This document shows, piece by piece, positions 26,763 to 36,034 of a DNA stretch of 64,000 nt. Numbering within the stretch: the first letter of the stretch is position 1; every line of letters starts with the position of its first letter. Under the pieces are notes generated by a model. It was not told the origin of the DNA. It did not search any database and saw nothing but the letters and a program-made list of their open reading frames with translations. Source of the DNA: an uncultured Lachnospiraceae bacterium (GTDB lineage Bacteria; Bacillota; Clostridia; Lachnospirales; Lachnospiraceae); contig CAJUPJ010000011.1 of assembly GCA_910588655.1 (NCBI GenBank), positions 26,391 to 90,390 on the forward strand, in the 5' to 3' direction. The position numbers were made by a program, and so were the translations under genes.

Positions 26763-27989
26763 ATGAATTTCAATGAAGCTAAGGATAAACTCTCAAAGTA
26801 TGGACAGGAGCATGTATTAAAATATTATAATGAATTAAGCCAGGAACAGCAGGAAATGCTTACCACCCAGATTGCTGGAACTGATTTTTCAGTTACTGCA
26901 AATGTTACTGGCGGCATTAAAGAAACCCCACGTGGCAAAATTACACCAATTAAAGCAATGACACTTCCTGAAATTGAAGCAAACAGGGAAGAATTTACTA
27001 AAACAGGAATTGAAACAATACGTGCAGGAAAGGCTGGTGCTGTCCTTCTTGCAGGCGGCATGGGGACACGCCTTGGTTCTGCAAACCCCAAAGGAATGTA
27101 TGATATCGGCATTACAAAACCTGTGTACATCTTCCAGCGTATTATAAGAAACCTGCTTGATGTTGTTGATATGGCTGGTACATGGATACATCTCTTTATA
27201 ATGACAAGTGATAAAAACCATGATACTACTGTAGCATTTTTTAAAGAGAATAACTACTTCACATATAACCCTGGTTATATCCATTTCTTTAAACAGGATA
27301 TGGCACCAGCCGCAACATACCAGGGCAAAGTATATATGGAAGATAAATACAAAATTGCAACCTCACCAAATGGCAATGGCGGATGGTATTCTTCAATGAA
27401 AAATGCTGGAATTACGGATTTTATCCATAAAACAGGTATTGAATGGCTTAATGTTTTTGCTGTAGATAATGTATTGCAGCGTATTGCTGACCCATGTTTT
27501 ATTGGTGCTGTAATACACAAAAACTGTTCTGCCGGTGCAAAGGTTGTACGTAAAGCAGACCCTGATGAAAAAGTTGGTGTGATGTGCCTGGAAGACGGAC
27601 GCCCTTCTATTGTTGAATACTATGAACAGACAGAACAGCTCCGCAATACAAAAGATGAAAATGGTGAGCCTGCTTATAATTTTGGTGTAATATTAAACTA
27701 TCTTTTCAAAGAAAGTGACCTTGAAGAAATATGCAACAATGAACTTCCTCTGCATATTGTTGAAAAGAAAATCCCTTATATGGATGAAAATGGTGCTTTT
27801 ATTAACCCAGAAGAGCCAAATGGCTATAAATTTGAAACCCTTATACTGGATATGATACACATGCTTGATACATGCCTTCCATTTGAAGTTGAAAGAAATA
27901 AGGAATTTGCGCCAATTAAAAACAAAACTGGCATAGACTCAATAGAAAGCGCAAGAAAGCTTCTTGAGGAAAATGGAATAACCCTGTAA
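26763..27989 (+). CDS. UDPGP-type UTP:sugar-1-phosphate uridylyltransferase
   Basis: 408 residues. The family makes UDP-N-acetylglucosamine or UDP-glucose from UTP and the sugar phosphate. The nucleotide-binding signature LLAGGMGTRLGSANPKGMYD is present, followed by the UDPGP blocks HFFKQDMAPA, NGNGGWYSSM and FAVDNVLQRIADP, and GYKFETLILDM near the C-terminus. The layout is that of eukaryotic-type (type 1) UDPGP rather than GlmU or GalU. The start at 26763 fits the family (MNFNEAKDKL), but the nearest SD (AGAAAGG, ending 26749) is 13 bases away; a start at 26751 is too close to it. The exact sugar cannot be read from the sequence. Confidence 0.88.
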   Translation: MNFNEAKDKLSKYGQEHVLKYYNELSQEQQEMLTTQIAGTDFSVTANVTGGIKETPRGKITPIKAMTLPEIEANREEFTKTGIETIRAGKAGAVLLAGGMGTRLGSANPKGMYDIGITKPVYIFQRIIRNLLDVVDMAGTWIHLFIMTSDKNHDTTVAFFKENNYFTYNPGYIHFFKQDMAPAATYQGKVYMEDKYKIATSPNGNGGWYSSMKNAGITDFIHKTGIEWLNVFAVDNVLQRIADPCFIGAVIHKNCSAGAKVVRKADPDEKVGVMCLEDGRPSIVEYYEQTEQLRNTKDENGEPAYNFGVILNYLFKESDLEEICNNELPLHIVEKKIPYMDENGAFINPEEPNGYKFETLILDMIHMLDTCLPFEVERNKEFAPIKNKTGIDSIESARKLLEENGITL

Positions 27990-28000
27990 AAATTTTTAAC

Positions 28001-28040
28001 ATACCAGGACATGCCTGTAAACTAAAACATGCCCTGGTAT
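28001..28040. terminator. Two-way terminator between the uridylyltransferase gene and coaE
   Basis: ATACCAGGACATG (28001-28013) and CATGCCCTGGTAT (28028-28040) pair with one mismatch; ATTTTATT follows on the plus strand and TTAAAAATTTTT on the minus strand. Confidence 0.85.
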
Positions 28041-28055
28041 ATTTTATTATGGATA

Positions 28056-28652
28056 TTATTCCCCTTCTAATTTACAAGGCAGCCCGGCTATTATATTTTC
28101 CAAATCTTTTATACTGCCTGTATTATCAATAACCCTTCCTGCCCTTTCTATAAAAAAACTGTCCGGTTTTTGTTTTTTAATAATTGAACGTGATTTTTCT
28201 TCTGTATACCCCCTGTTTTTAGAAAGCCTTTTTATCCTGGCATCTTCCGGAACATATACATACCATGTTTCATCACAAAACCTGTCACACCCGGTTTCAT
28301 ACATAATAGCTGTTTCAAGTATTATATAACCATCCTGTCCTTTTCTCCCATTAATATAATTTTCAATATATAACATTACTTCAGGATGTATTATTGAATT
28401 TACAGCAGAACGTGCCTTATCATCACTGAATATAATATCAGCAAGCTTCTTCCTGTCAATACTGCCATCCTGGCCTAAAATACCACTGCCATACATTTCT
28501 ATAATTTTTTTAAACGCTGGTTTCCCTGGCTCTGTTACAATATGCCCCAGCTTATCAGCTATTAAAAGACCTGCATTGTACTTCTTGCTGGCAATTTCTG
28601 CCACAAGTGACTTGCCACTTCCAACACCGCCTGTAATCCCTATAACATACAT
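28056..28652 (-). CDS. coaE: Dephospho-CoA kinase
   Basis: CoaE phosphorylates dephospho-CoA in the last step of CoA synthesis. 198 residues. P-loop IGITGGVGSGKS at the N-terminus, the conserved ADKLGHIV and LETAIMYE (LxxxPLLxE in the family) stretches and the lid region RIKRLSKNRGYTEEKSRSII. The start at 28652 (MYVIGITGG) fits the family best; a GTG three codons upstream is also possible because the GAAGGAA binding site lies just before it. Confidence 0.93.
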   Translation of the reverse strand: MYVIGITGGVGSGKSLVAEIASKKYNAGLLIADKLGHIVTEPGKPAFKKIIEMYGSGILGQDGSIDRKKLADIIFSDDKARSAVNSIIHPEVMLYIENYINGRKGQDGYIILETAIMYETGCDRFCDETWYVYVPEDARIKRLSKNRGYTEEKSRSIIKKQKPDSFFIERAGRVIDNTGSIKDLENIIAGLPCKLEGE

Positions 28653-28780
28653 AATCCACACTTCCTTCTAATTCTGCCCTGATATGCCCCCGGCGCAGGC
28701 ATTCCTGAATTTATTTTACAGCATGTTACTACTATACCATATATATCTTATAATTGTAAGCACCCCGCTAATAAATATAT

Positions 28781-28957
28781 GTCCGTTTCATAAATTACTA
28801 TATACAGGATAATTTACAGTTATCTGGTGTTTGGGTAACTGACGGTTTCTGTGCCAGAGCCAGAATAATTTAACAGAACATGGAAACCTTGCGTCCGTCT
28901 GCCTGCAGAACAAAACAAGATACCAGGAAATTATTACAATAACTATTGCAAATTTTA
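28781..28957 (+). repeat. Dispersed inverted-repeat element, shortened copy
   Basis: Starts with GTCCGTTTCATAAATT (28781-28796) and AATTTACAGTTATC (28811-28824). The same two blocks occur at 63909-63924 and 63951-63964. Segment 28851-28896 (from GTGCCAGAGCC to CTTGCGTCC) is related to the right arm of the full copy at 52857-53070. The left arm is missing, so it looks like a deletion derivative. Its right end (near ATAACTATTGCAAATT) mirrors its left end. It stands before the M60 protease gene. Confidence 0.6.
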
Positions 28958-28974
28958 TTAATATATACTATTAT
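28946..28974 (+). promoter_or_regulatory. Likely promoter of the M60 protease operon
   Basis: TTGCAA (28946-28951) and TATTAT (28969-28974) are exactly 17 bases apart. The -35 box falls in the right end of the dispersed element. The start codon is 237 bases downstream, which implies a long leader. Confidence 0.6.
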
Positions 28975-29029
28975 ATTCGTATAAGCCCAGTGCTGTTTCC
29001 TTTAAATATTATATACATCTTTTTTACGC

Positions 29030-29053
29030 AAGGCCCTTATTTTGAAGGGTCTT
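29030..29053 (+). other. Leader hairpin before the M60 protease gene
   Basis: AAGGCCCTT (29030-29038) and AAGGGTCTT (29045-29053) form a 9-base-pair stem with one G-U pair in the long leader. No T-run follows, so it could affect mRNA stability rather than termination. Confidence 0.4.
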
Positions 29054-29211
29054 AATTGTTACTATAGTACCTCTTTAACTACACCAGCTATTGTAACAAA
29101 AACCAGAAAATGCATATAAAAGCCCATATTGGAACAGCCTGGCTGGCAGGTATTCCAGCGTACCTGCATGGCACTTTGTTTCCACAGTATTTTATAGAAA
29201 GGAATATTAGT

Positions 29212-32200
29212 ATGAGAAAAAAAATAGCGGCACTGTTAACTGGCTGCCTGCTTCTGCAGTCATTAACAGGTTTTGTTGTACCATCCCATCTGGCATCTGC
29301 CCAATCTGCCAGAGCCGGGATACTTTCTGAAGTACAGCCTGCCAAATCTGCCAGTTCAGTAAAAAGAGTGGCAACTGTAAATACTGGAAACCTGGAAATA
29401 GAAGTACGCCCTTTCCTTGAATATACGGGTAAAGTAACTGTAGAATTTAAGGAGGAAACAAAAGAACTGGATTTCGCAAATAAATCCGCTTCACAGTCTG
29501 TACGTTTTGAAAATGTAACACCAGGTGAAGGAACTGTTACTGTAAAAGCTGACAAATTTGCTACATATACCCAGAATGTCACAGTTGAGGCAGGATGGTC
29601 ACATAAACTGCTTTTATGTGCAACAAAGGTTGATACAGGCAAAGCTGATACAAATCCTGGCTGGCTGCAGGCAGGTGATGTCAATGGGGACGGAAAGGTA
29701 AGTGAAGCTGATACCTCAAGCCTTTTAAACTTAATCTGGGAAAGTACATCAAATAAAGGTTTTGATTTAAATAACGATGGCAAGATAGATATTGCTGATT
29801 TACAGTTAATTGTACAAAACCTTGATGAAGCACCACAACAGTCACTAGTTGAAAAGTTATGGATTTATAGTGATGTACTGCCAATAGATGGCACATCTGG
29901 TGATGTATCAGGCCTGGCTTCAGGTAAAGGCGCTAAATTAACAAGAACAGATAACAAAGATATTTCAGCATCTAACCCTGTAAACCTCCAGTTTAACCTT
30001 GCAGATGATAGCACAAATAATACACCTGGAATCGGAGGAATGAAAATTCTTTCACCTTTTACAAATGACAATGGTGAAACTGTAAGTGACATTGAAGCTG
30101 GTGAGGTTGAAGTTTACACAGACAATTCTGCTGAACCTCTTAAAATTTCTTTAGCAAACCAGACTAGCAGCAATTTAAAGAAAGCCAGTGCAAAGCTTCT
30201 TAAAGCTTCTGCAAGGGCAGCATCTGTTAAAACTGAGTCTGATGGTTCGCTTGTACTGGATTTCGGCGGACAGATTGCAGTAAAAAGAGTTATTATCAGA
30301 ATTGATGGTGTAAGGAAAAGTAACAAAAAGCTTGCTGATATTGCCAAAGTAGAGTTTGTCAATGATATGGATAAAAGAATTCCAGAACCACAGCTTGACA
30401 TACCATCTATGGCAGAGCCAAAGCCTGGAAATGAACAGCTTGATATATCATGGACTCCACAGAACAATGTAACTGGCTATGAACTTTATGTAAAAGGCCC
30501 TGCTGGAAAGTCAGAAACAATTCTTGACAGCACTATTAAAGTTCCTGGCAATAAGTACACTTTAAGCTCTATTAATGACGAGAAGCTTGTTAACTTTGCA
30601 ACTTATACGCTTAAAGTACGTTCTGTTAATGGTGACTGGAAGAGCCCATGGTCTGAAGAAGTAACAGGAGTGCCAGAACCACAGGCTAAACCAGACCCGC
30701 CTGATAATTTAAAATTAACTGGTGGCCGTGACTCTATTAACGCCACATGGAAAGATATGGACGATTCCAGTGGTTACATGGTTTACTACAAGAAATCAAG
30801 TGAACCTGATGACAAGTTCAAGCCAGCAGTTGCAGGTTTTGTACCTGATGGTGACAAACGTGTTGATGGTATAATTGAAACTAACAGCTTTAAAATTGAA
30901 AACCTTGATGAAGATACAGAGTATACAGTTTATGTTACTGGCTGGAACCAGCTTGGATGGGGAAGCCCTTCTTTGAAATCACTTTGTAAAACAAAGAATT
31001 CCAACCCTCCACAGCTTCCTAATTATAAACTGTTAAATACTTCTAAGGGTGAAGGCGTTGTATCAAACCATATAGTTTCAGCAACTTATGGCGGACATGG
31101 CGGTGCTAAGATGGTTGACAGCCCTCTTGATACAGAAGCAAAGAGTGCTCTTGGAGTTGTAGATAATAACTATAATTCATACTGGGTTAAAAACGACTGG
31201 GATGACGGTGTAGCTTACCCAGCAAATGACAGGGGTATAAATATAACCCTTGATGCTAACTATAAAATGAATTTTATGACATTTGCTGCTTATGAAGAGG
31301 CTGCACCTCTTGAATATGCAAGAATTGATTACTGGAATTCACAGGAAGACAAACAGAATACAGTTGGTGCACGCCTTTTAAGGAAACTTGACATTAATGA
31401 ACACCAGTTCTATATTGTTAAGTTTGATAATGCAATAACTGCTAATAAAATACGTTTATGTGTTGGCAGAGGTTACACAAGAGCTGAAATGAGAATTGGT
31501 GAAATCCGTTTCTACAATTATGATTCACTTGAAGATGACATTATGGGGCTTTATTCAGATGAAATGCACTCTACATTAAGAAGTGACGTAACAGCAAGCA
31601 CAATTGATGCATTAGAAAAACGTCTGGAAAAACCTGATAGTGAAAGTGGTGAGTTACATCCTCTTTATAATGAATTAAAACTTGAACTTGGAACTGCAAT
31701 GGATATTTTAAACAATAAACCATCTCCTTCTTATGAAGTAATTAATACTATTACTGGAAAAAAAGACGGACATCTTGGCTTTGGCGGTTTAAATCCTTGG
31801 CAGCCACTTGGAAAGACTGTTTATGCTGGTGAAACCCTTATTGTTTATGTAGGGCATAATACAAAGAGGACTGGTGATTCAACAAACCTTAACTTAGTTA
31901 TGACACAGTACCATGCTGAATCAGCCAGCCTTGCAAAATCTTCTGCTGCACTCAAAATAGGCAGAAATGAAATCATAGTCCCTCAGATTGCAGATAAAGA
32001 TTTTGAACGCGGCGGACAGCTTTATGTTGCATACAGCGGGAATAATGCTGCTGACAAGTATGCTGTACGTGTACTTGGAGGAAGTGATATTCCTGTTTTA
32101 AATGTATACAGAAAGACAGGCGCTGAAAGAACAGGTGCTATAAGGGCTTATGTTGACAGTTTGGAAAAACATACAGCTAATATTGAAGCAAAACATACAG

Positions 32201-34443
32201 AACTCCATAAAGGCAAGGAGAAACCTGTAGATTATGAATATGACCAGACTAACTGTATCTTAAATGCGACTGATATAATGATGGAGAAGATGATGTACTC
32301 ACTGCCTGCAACACAGGTATGGGGACCATTAGCATCTAAGGAAGATAAAGTTGCTGCACTTGATACTGCATTACAGGCAATGGAAGATACTATGGCTTTA
32401 TTCTACCAGCATAAAGGCCTTAGTGATGATGCAGGTACAGTAAGAGGCAATAATGCACTTCCTTCACAGCACTTAAATATCAGGTATATGAGAATGTTCT
32501 CTGGTGCATTTATGTATGCTGCTGGCAACCATATTGGTATTGAATATGGTTCATGTAATATTGCAAGTGGTGCATCCAGCATGGCTAGCTTTGGATGGGG
32601 TATTGCCCACGAAATCGGCCATGATATTAACCAGGGTACCTACGCTGTAGCAGAAGTTACAAACAACTACTTTGCACAGCTTCTTACAGGCACACAGCGC
32701 TATACGCTTGAAAATGTATATAAGAAGGTAACTTCTAATACTGTTGGCAGGGCATCTAATGTATTTACACAGTTAGCATTATACTGGCAGCTCCATCTTG
32801 CATTTGATGACCAGGAAGATGACCACCATATTTATGATAATTATGAAGACCAGTTTAACAACCTGTTCTTTGCACGTGTAGACACATATTCAAGAAACCC
32901 TGCTAAAGCACCTCAGGCAGGCCTTGTATTAGGTGATAGTGAACAGAACCTTATGCGTCTTTCATGTGCTGCTGCTAATAAGAATATTCTTCCATTCTTT
33001 GAACGCTGGGGCATGGTACCTGATGCAGACACTGTTGCCTATGCAGCAAAATATGGTGAACCAGATACTAAAGCACTTTACTATGTAAATAATAATGCAA
33101 GGGATTACCGTGTAAACCACCCTGGTGAAGCAGGAACTATAAAAGGCAGGGATGTTATAACAGCAGCTACTGCATCAGCAGTTTCAAACAAGGTAGAAGT
33201 TTCTATTGAAACAAGTGAGGATACAGATTTAATCCTTGGTTATGAAATTATCCGAAGCATGACAAGTAATGGTGTTACAGAGTCACAGGTAGTTGGTTTC
33301 GAGCCTGTAAAATCTACTGGTGCTACTGTATTTACAGATACTATCTCTACTATAAATAACAGGGTAATGTCTTATAAAGTTAAAGCAGTTGACAAGTTCC
33401 TCAACTACTCTAATGAAAAAGAGGCCGGCCAGGTTAAAATCCAGACAGACGGCATACTGGATAAATCATTATGGACAGTAGAAACAAATATGGCATCTGA
33501 TGAAGATATAGAAATTCAAAATAATGATAATGACCCTGACAGTGGCTATGATGAGAAAAACCCTGGAAGCGTAGCAGCAAAGACTGAACATACTATTGAC
33601 AGGGTTATTGATAATAAGGCAGATACTGTTTATAATGGTAAAGCCTCTGAAGGTGCAGCAGAAATTATTATTGACATGCATGATATTAAGGAAGTTACTT
33701 CCCTTAAATATTCTGGAACTACTGCACTTAACAGCGATAATGCTAAAATATATGTAAGTACAGATGGAAGCACATGGACTCCTGTCAGCACATGGTCTAA
33801 CGTAACAAAATCTTCTGATGGCTCTTCTGATATTGTATGGTTTAATTCTGTTGAAGAAGGCGCACGTGAAAGCTGGATTGGAACTTATGATGCAAGATAT
33901 GTTAAATTAACTATTACCGGACTGGCTGAAGTTTCTATTAATGAAATTGATGTATGTGGCCCTACTGGTGATAATATTGAGTTCCATAAAACAGAAAGCG
34001 GTACACCATCTATTGGTTTGCTTAGTGCTGATTTCAAGTATGGTGATAAGGCAGAAGATGTTATACCTGCAGGTTCATTAATCTTTACAGGAACTTATAA
34101 AGGAAACCCGGCTTATAACGTAGTTATGTTATATGATACTGAAGGCAACGTAATAGGTGCAAAGGATGGTGCAACTAAGGCAGGACAGGTAATACTTGCA
34201 GATGTACCTGAGAATGGAAACCTTGGTGAAACCTCAGACGGAACATGGGTATACTACGTAGAAAAAGGACAGTTTGATGCAGAAACACTTGCTGGCAAAG
34301 ATGTACGTGCTGAATTATACCGCGTGGATAATGCATTAACACTTGAAGGCGAGCGTATTACTAGTGATACACTTGTTATCAAAATTCCATCAACATTACA
34401 AAGTATTACTTTAACAGGCAATACTGTTCCAGGGACTAACTAA
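29212..34443 (+). CDS. Secreted M60-family (enhancin/mucinase) metalloprotease with dockerin-like and Fn3 domains
   Basis: 1743 residues. A signal peptide (MRKKIAALLTGCLLLQSLTG, cleavage near SAQSA). A dockerin-like pair of calcium loops lies near residues 153-206 (DVNGDGKVSEAD and DLNNDGKIDIAD). Two fibronectin type III domains (about 400-600), a discoidin-like domain (about 610-780) and a helical linker lead to the M60 catalytic domain. It has the zinc motif HEIGH (about residue 1132) with the third ligand Glu in TYAVAEVTNNY ten residues later. A second discoidin-type domain (about 1460-1585) and a C-terminal beta domain follow. M60 enzymes cleave O-glycosylated mucins. There is no LPXTG or SLH anchor. 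Start chosen at 29212 with AGAAAGGAA upstream; an open frame from 29110 lacks a site. Co-directional with the next gene. Confidence 0.9.
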   Translation: MRKKIAALLTGCLLLQSLTGFVVPSHLASAQSARAGILSEVQPAKSASSVKRVATVNTGNLEIEVRPFLEYTGKVTVEFKEETKELDFANKSASQSVRFENVTPGEGTVTVKADKFATYTQNVTVEAGWSHKLLLCATKVDTGKADTNPGWLQAGDVNGDGKVSEADTSSLLNLIWESTSNKGFDLNNDGKIDIADLQLIVQNLDEAPQQSLVEKLWIYSDVLPIDGTSGDVSGLASGKGAKLTRTDNKDISASNPVNLQFNLADDSTNNTPGIGGMKILSPFTNDNGETVSDIEAGEVEVYTDNSAEPLKISLANQTSSNLKKASAKLLKASARAASVKTESDGSLVLDFGGQIAVKRVIIRIDGVRKSNKKLADIAKVEFVNDMDKRIPEPQLDIPSMAEPKPGNEQLDISWTPQNNVTGYELYVKGPAGKSETILDSTIKVPGNKYTLSSINDEKLVNFATYTLKVRSVNGDWKSPWSEEVTGVPEPQAKPDPPDNLKLTGGRDSINATWKDMDDSSGYMVYYKKSSEPDDKFKPAVAGFVPDGDKRVDGIIETNSFKIENLDEDTEYTVYVTGWNQLGWGSPSLKSLCKTKNSNPPQLPNYKLLNTSKGEGVVSNHIVSATYGGHGGAKMVDSPLDTEAKSALGVVDNNYNSYWVKNDWDDGVAYPANDRGINITLDANYKMNFMTFAAYEEAAPLEYARIDYWNSQEDKQNTVGARLLRKLDINEHQFYIVKFDNAITANKIRLCVGRGYTRAEMRIGEIRFYNYDSLEDDIMGLYSDEMHSTLRSDVTASTIDALEKRLEKPDSESGELHPLYNELKLELGTAMDILNNKPSPSYEVINTITGKKDGHLGFGGLNPWQPLGKTVYAGETLIVYVGHNTKRTGDSTNLNLVMTQYHAESASLAKSSAALKIGRNEIIVPQIADKDFERGGQLYVAYSGNNAADKYAVRVLGGSDIPVLNVYRKTGAERTGAIRAYVDSLEKHTANIEAKHTELHKGKEKPVDYEYDQTNCILNATDIMMEKMMYSLPATQVWGPLASKEDKVAALDTALQAMEDTMALFYQHKGLSDDAGTVRGNNALPSQHLNIRYMRMFSGAFMYAAGNHIGIEYGSCNIASGASSMASFGWGIAHEIGHDINQGTYAVAEVTNNYFAQLLTGTQRYTLENVYKKVTSNTVGRASNVFTQLALYWQLHLAFDDQEDDHHIYDNYEDQFNNLFFARVDTYSRNPAKAPQAGLVLGDSEQNLMRLSCAAANKNILPFFERWGMVPDADTVAYAAKYGEPDTKALYYVNNNARDYRVNHPGEAGTIKGRDVITAATASAVSNKVEVSIETSEDTDLILGYEIIRSMTSNGVTESQVVGFEPVKSTGATVFTDTISTINNRVMSYKVKAVDKFLNYSNEKEAGQVKIQTDGILDKSLWTVETNMASDEDIEIQNNDNDPDSGYDEKNPGSVAAKTEHTIDRVIDNKADTVYNGKASEGAAEIIIDMHDIKEVTSLKYSGTTALNSDNAKIYVSTDGSTWTPVSTWSNVTKSSDGSSDIVWFNSVEEGARESWIGTYDARYVKLTITGLAEVSINEIDVCGPTGDNIEFHKTESGTPSIGLLSADFKYGDKAEDVIPAGSLIFTGTYKGNPAYNVVMLYDTEGNVIGAKDGATKAGQVILADVPENGNLGETSDGTWVYYVEKGQFDAETLAGKDVRAELYRVDNALTLEGERITSDTLVIKIPSTLQSITLTGNTVPGTN

Positions 34444-34475
34444 TTACAGAATATTTAAACAGCAAAATTAAATTA

Positions 34476-34511
34476 TGTTTCCTGTACAGCGTAAAAACTG
34501 CACAGGGAACA
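34476..34511 (+). other. Intergenic hairpin between the protease and its downstream gene
   Basis: TGTTTCCTGTACAG (34476-34489) and CTGCACAGGGAACA (34498-34511) pair with two mismatches. No T-run follows, so it probably stabilises or separates the two messages rather than ending transcription fully. Confidence 0.5.
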
Positions 34512-34532
34512 TAATAATTATGGAGGTAAACC

Positions 34533-35810
34533 ATGAAAAAGTGGATTAGTTGCATACTTTTGTCCGCCCTTCTTATTACTGCCCTTCCAGTTTACCCTGT
34601 AACAGCAGCAGAAACAGACTGTACTGGAAAACTGGTGGCAAGTGGAAGTAATATTAATGTATCACTTTCATTTCCACTGGCTGCAACAGAGAAAATCACA
34701 TCTTTGCGTTTTAAGTTAAAGGTTTCTGTAACCAGTGGCAAAATGAATGAACCTGTATTTACATTTAATAATGCAGTACAGAGTGACGTAAAAGAAAGCG
34801 GAATAATTAAGGATAATGACAGTAATAATTACATAGTTGATGTTGTAATGTCTGGTAAAAAGGGCAACCTGGTATTCCCTGCAAATGGGCAGGCTGATAT
34901 CGGGACTCTTTCACTTAAGCCATCTGGCAGCACTTACAAGATTTCAACACAGTTTACAGGAATAAACGGTGAAAATCCTTCAGCAGAATATGTTACAGAA
35001 ACTGGACAGTCTGCAATAGAAGTCCCTCTTGTAAATACTGAAATAATAACAACAGAAGGAAGCTCTTCAGGACAGTCATCATCATCTTCAGGTTATGTAC
35101 CGTCCGCAACTAAAAAACCAGATGCTTCTGCAGAACCTTCTGCATCACCATCAGCTACAAACACACCTGGTGTTAATGAGCCTTCAGGTACAAGTGCTCC
35201 TGGAACACCAGAAGAACCAGGCGGGAATAATAACACATTTGACAAGGATAAGAAACCTTCCATGTCTGCCTCAGCTAAAAAAGGTTCACGTGTCATAACA
35301 TTTAAATGGAATATAATTGACGGTGCAGACGGTTATATTTTCTACAGCGCTTCTGGAAAGTCTGGCAACTACAAGAGAATAAGGACTATATTAAAGCCAG
35401 ACAGGATTACCTGCAACGTCACAATGGCTTACGCCTCCTCATATTCACTTAGGATGCGTGCATTTAAGACAGCAGATGACGGCAGCAGGATATTCGGGCA
35501 GTACAGTAAAGTTAAAAAATTAACAACAGCCCCAGCCAAAGTAAAAGGTGTTAAAGCAAGGATTTCTGGTACTAAGATTAACCTTTCCTGGAAGAAGGTT
35601 AAAAATGCAAAAGGCTACCAGATTTATGCAGGCAAGAAAAAGAACGGCAGCTACTCCCTTGTGAAAACACTTAAAAAAGGTTCTGTTTTAAAGACTACTG
35701 TTAAAAATAACAAGAAATATAAGTTCTTTAAAGCAAGGGCATATGTAAATAATGCATCTAAAAAACGTGTATATGGAAACTTCTGTGCAGGTGTAAAGGC
35801 TAAAGCTTAA
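34533..35810 (+). CDS. Secreted protein with a cohesin-like N-terminal domain and two Fn3-like domains
   Basis: 425 residues. Signal peptide 1-26 (ending PVTAA). Residues 28-165 are a beta-rich domain whose layout ('NINVSLSFPLAATEKITSLR', then 'NLVFPANGQADIGTLSLKP') resembles the cohesin/carbohydrate-binding fold, but the match is only by pattern. A Ser/Thr/Pro-rich linker (about 170-245, EPSASPSATNTPG) joins it to two Fn3-like domains (DGADGYIFYSASGKSGNYKR; NAKGYQIYAGKKKNGSYSLV) rich in Lys, typical of cell-wall-bound Lachnospiraceae proteins. It has no catalytic motif. It sits 89 bases after the dockerin-bearing M60 protease, so a scaffold or wall-attachment role for that protease is a reasonable guess. 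Confidence 0.7.
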   Translation: MKKWISCILLSALLITALPVYPVTAAETDCTGKLVASGSNINVSLSFPLAATEKITSLRFKLKVSVTSGKMNEPVFTFNNAVQSDVKESGIIKDNDSNNYIVDVVMSGKKGNLVFPANGQADIGTLSLKPSGSTYKISTQFTGINGENPSAEYVTETGQSAIEVPLVNTEIITTEGSSSGQSSSSSGYVPSATKKPDASAEPSASPSATNTPGVNEPSGTSAPGTPEEPGGNNNTFDKDKKPSMSASAKKGSRVITFKWNIIDGADGYIFYSASGKSGNYKRIRTILKPDRITCNVTMAYASSYSLRMRAFKTADDGSRIFGQYSKVKKLTTAPAKVKGVKARISGTKINLSWKKVKNAKGYQIYAGKKKNGSYSLVKTLKKGSVLKTTVKNNKKYKFFKARAYVNNASKKRVYGNFCAGVKAKA

Positions 35811-35896
35811 AACCTGTTTACATTAATACCATATACATACACAGCATTTATAATTTGCTGTACCATAAAAACGTGGAAAACAAAATGCCAAATTAA

Positions 35897-35932
35897 AAAT
35901 AAGAACCTGTTTATATAAGCAGGTTCTTATTT
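35897..35932 (+). terminator. Terminator of the M60 protease operon
   Basis: AAATAAGAACCTG (35897-35909) and CAGGTTCTTATTT (35920-35932) are perfect 13-base arms with a 10-base loop; TATTGC follows. Confidence 0.85.
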
Positions 35933-36034
35933 TATTGCATATTTTAATTCCTGTAAAATATAATATATATAACTTAAACTATCCAGAAAATTGCAACCGC
36001 ACATGTGGGAAAATTTCTGTAGAAATGAGGTATA

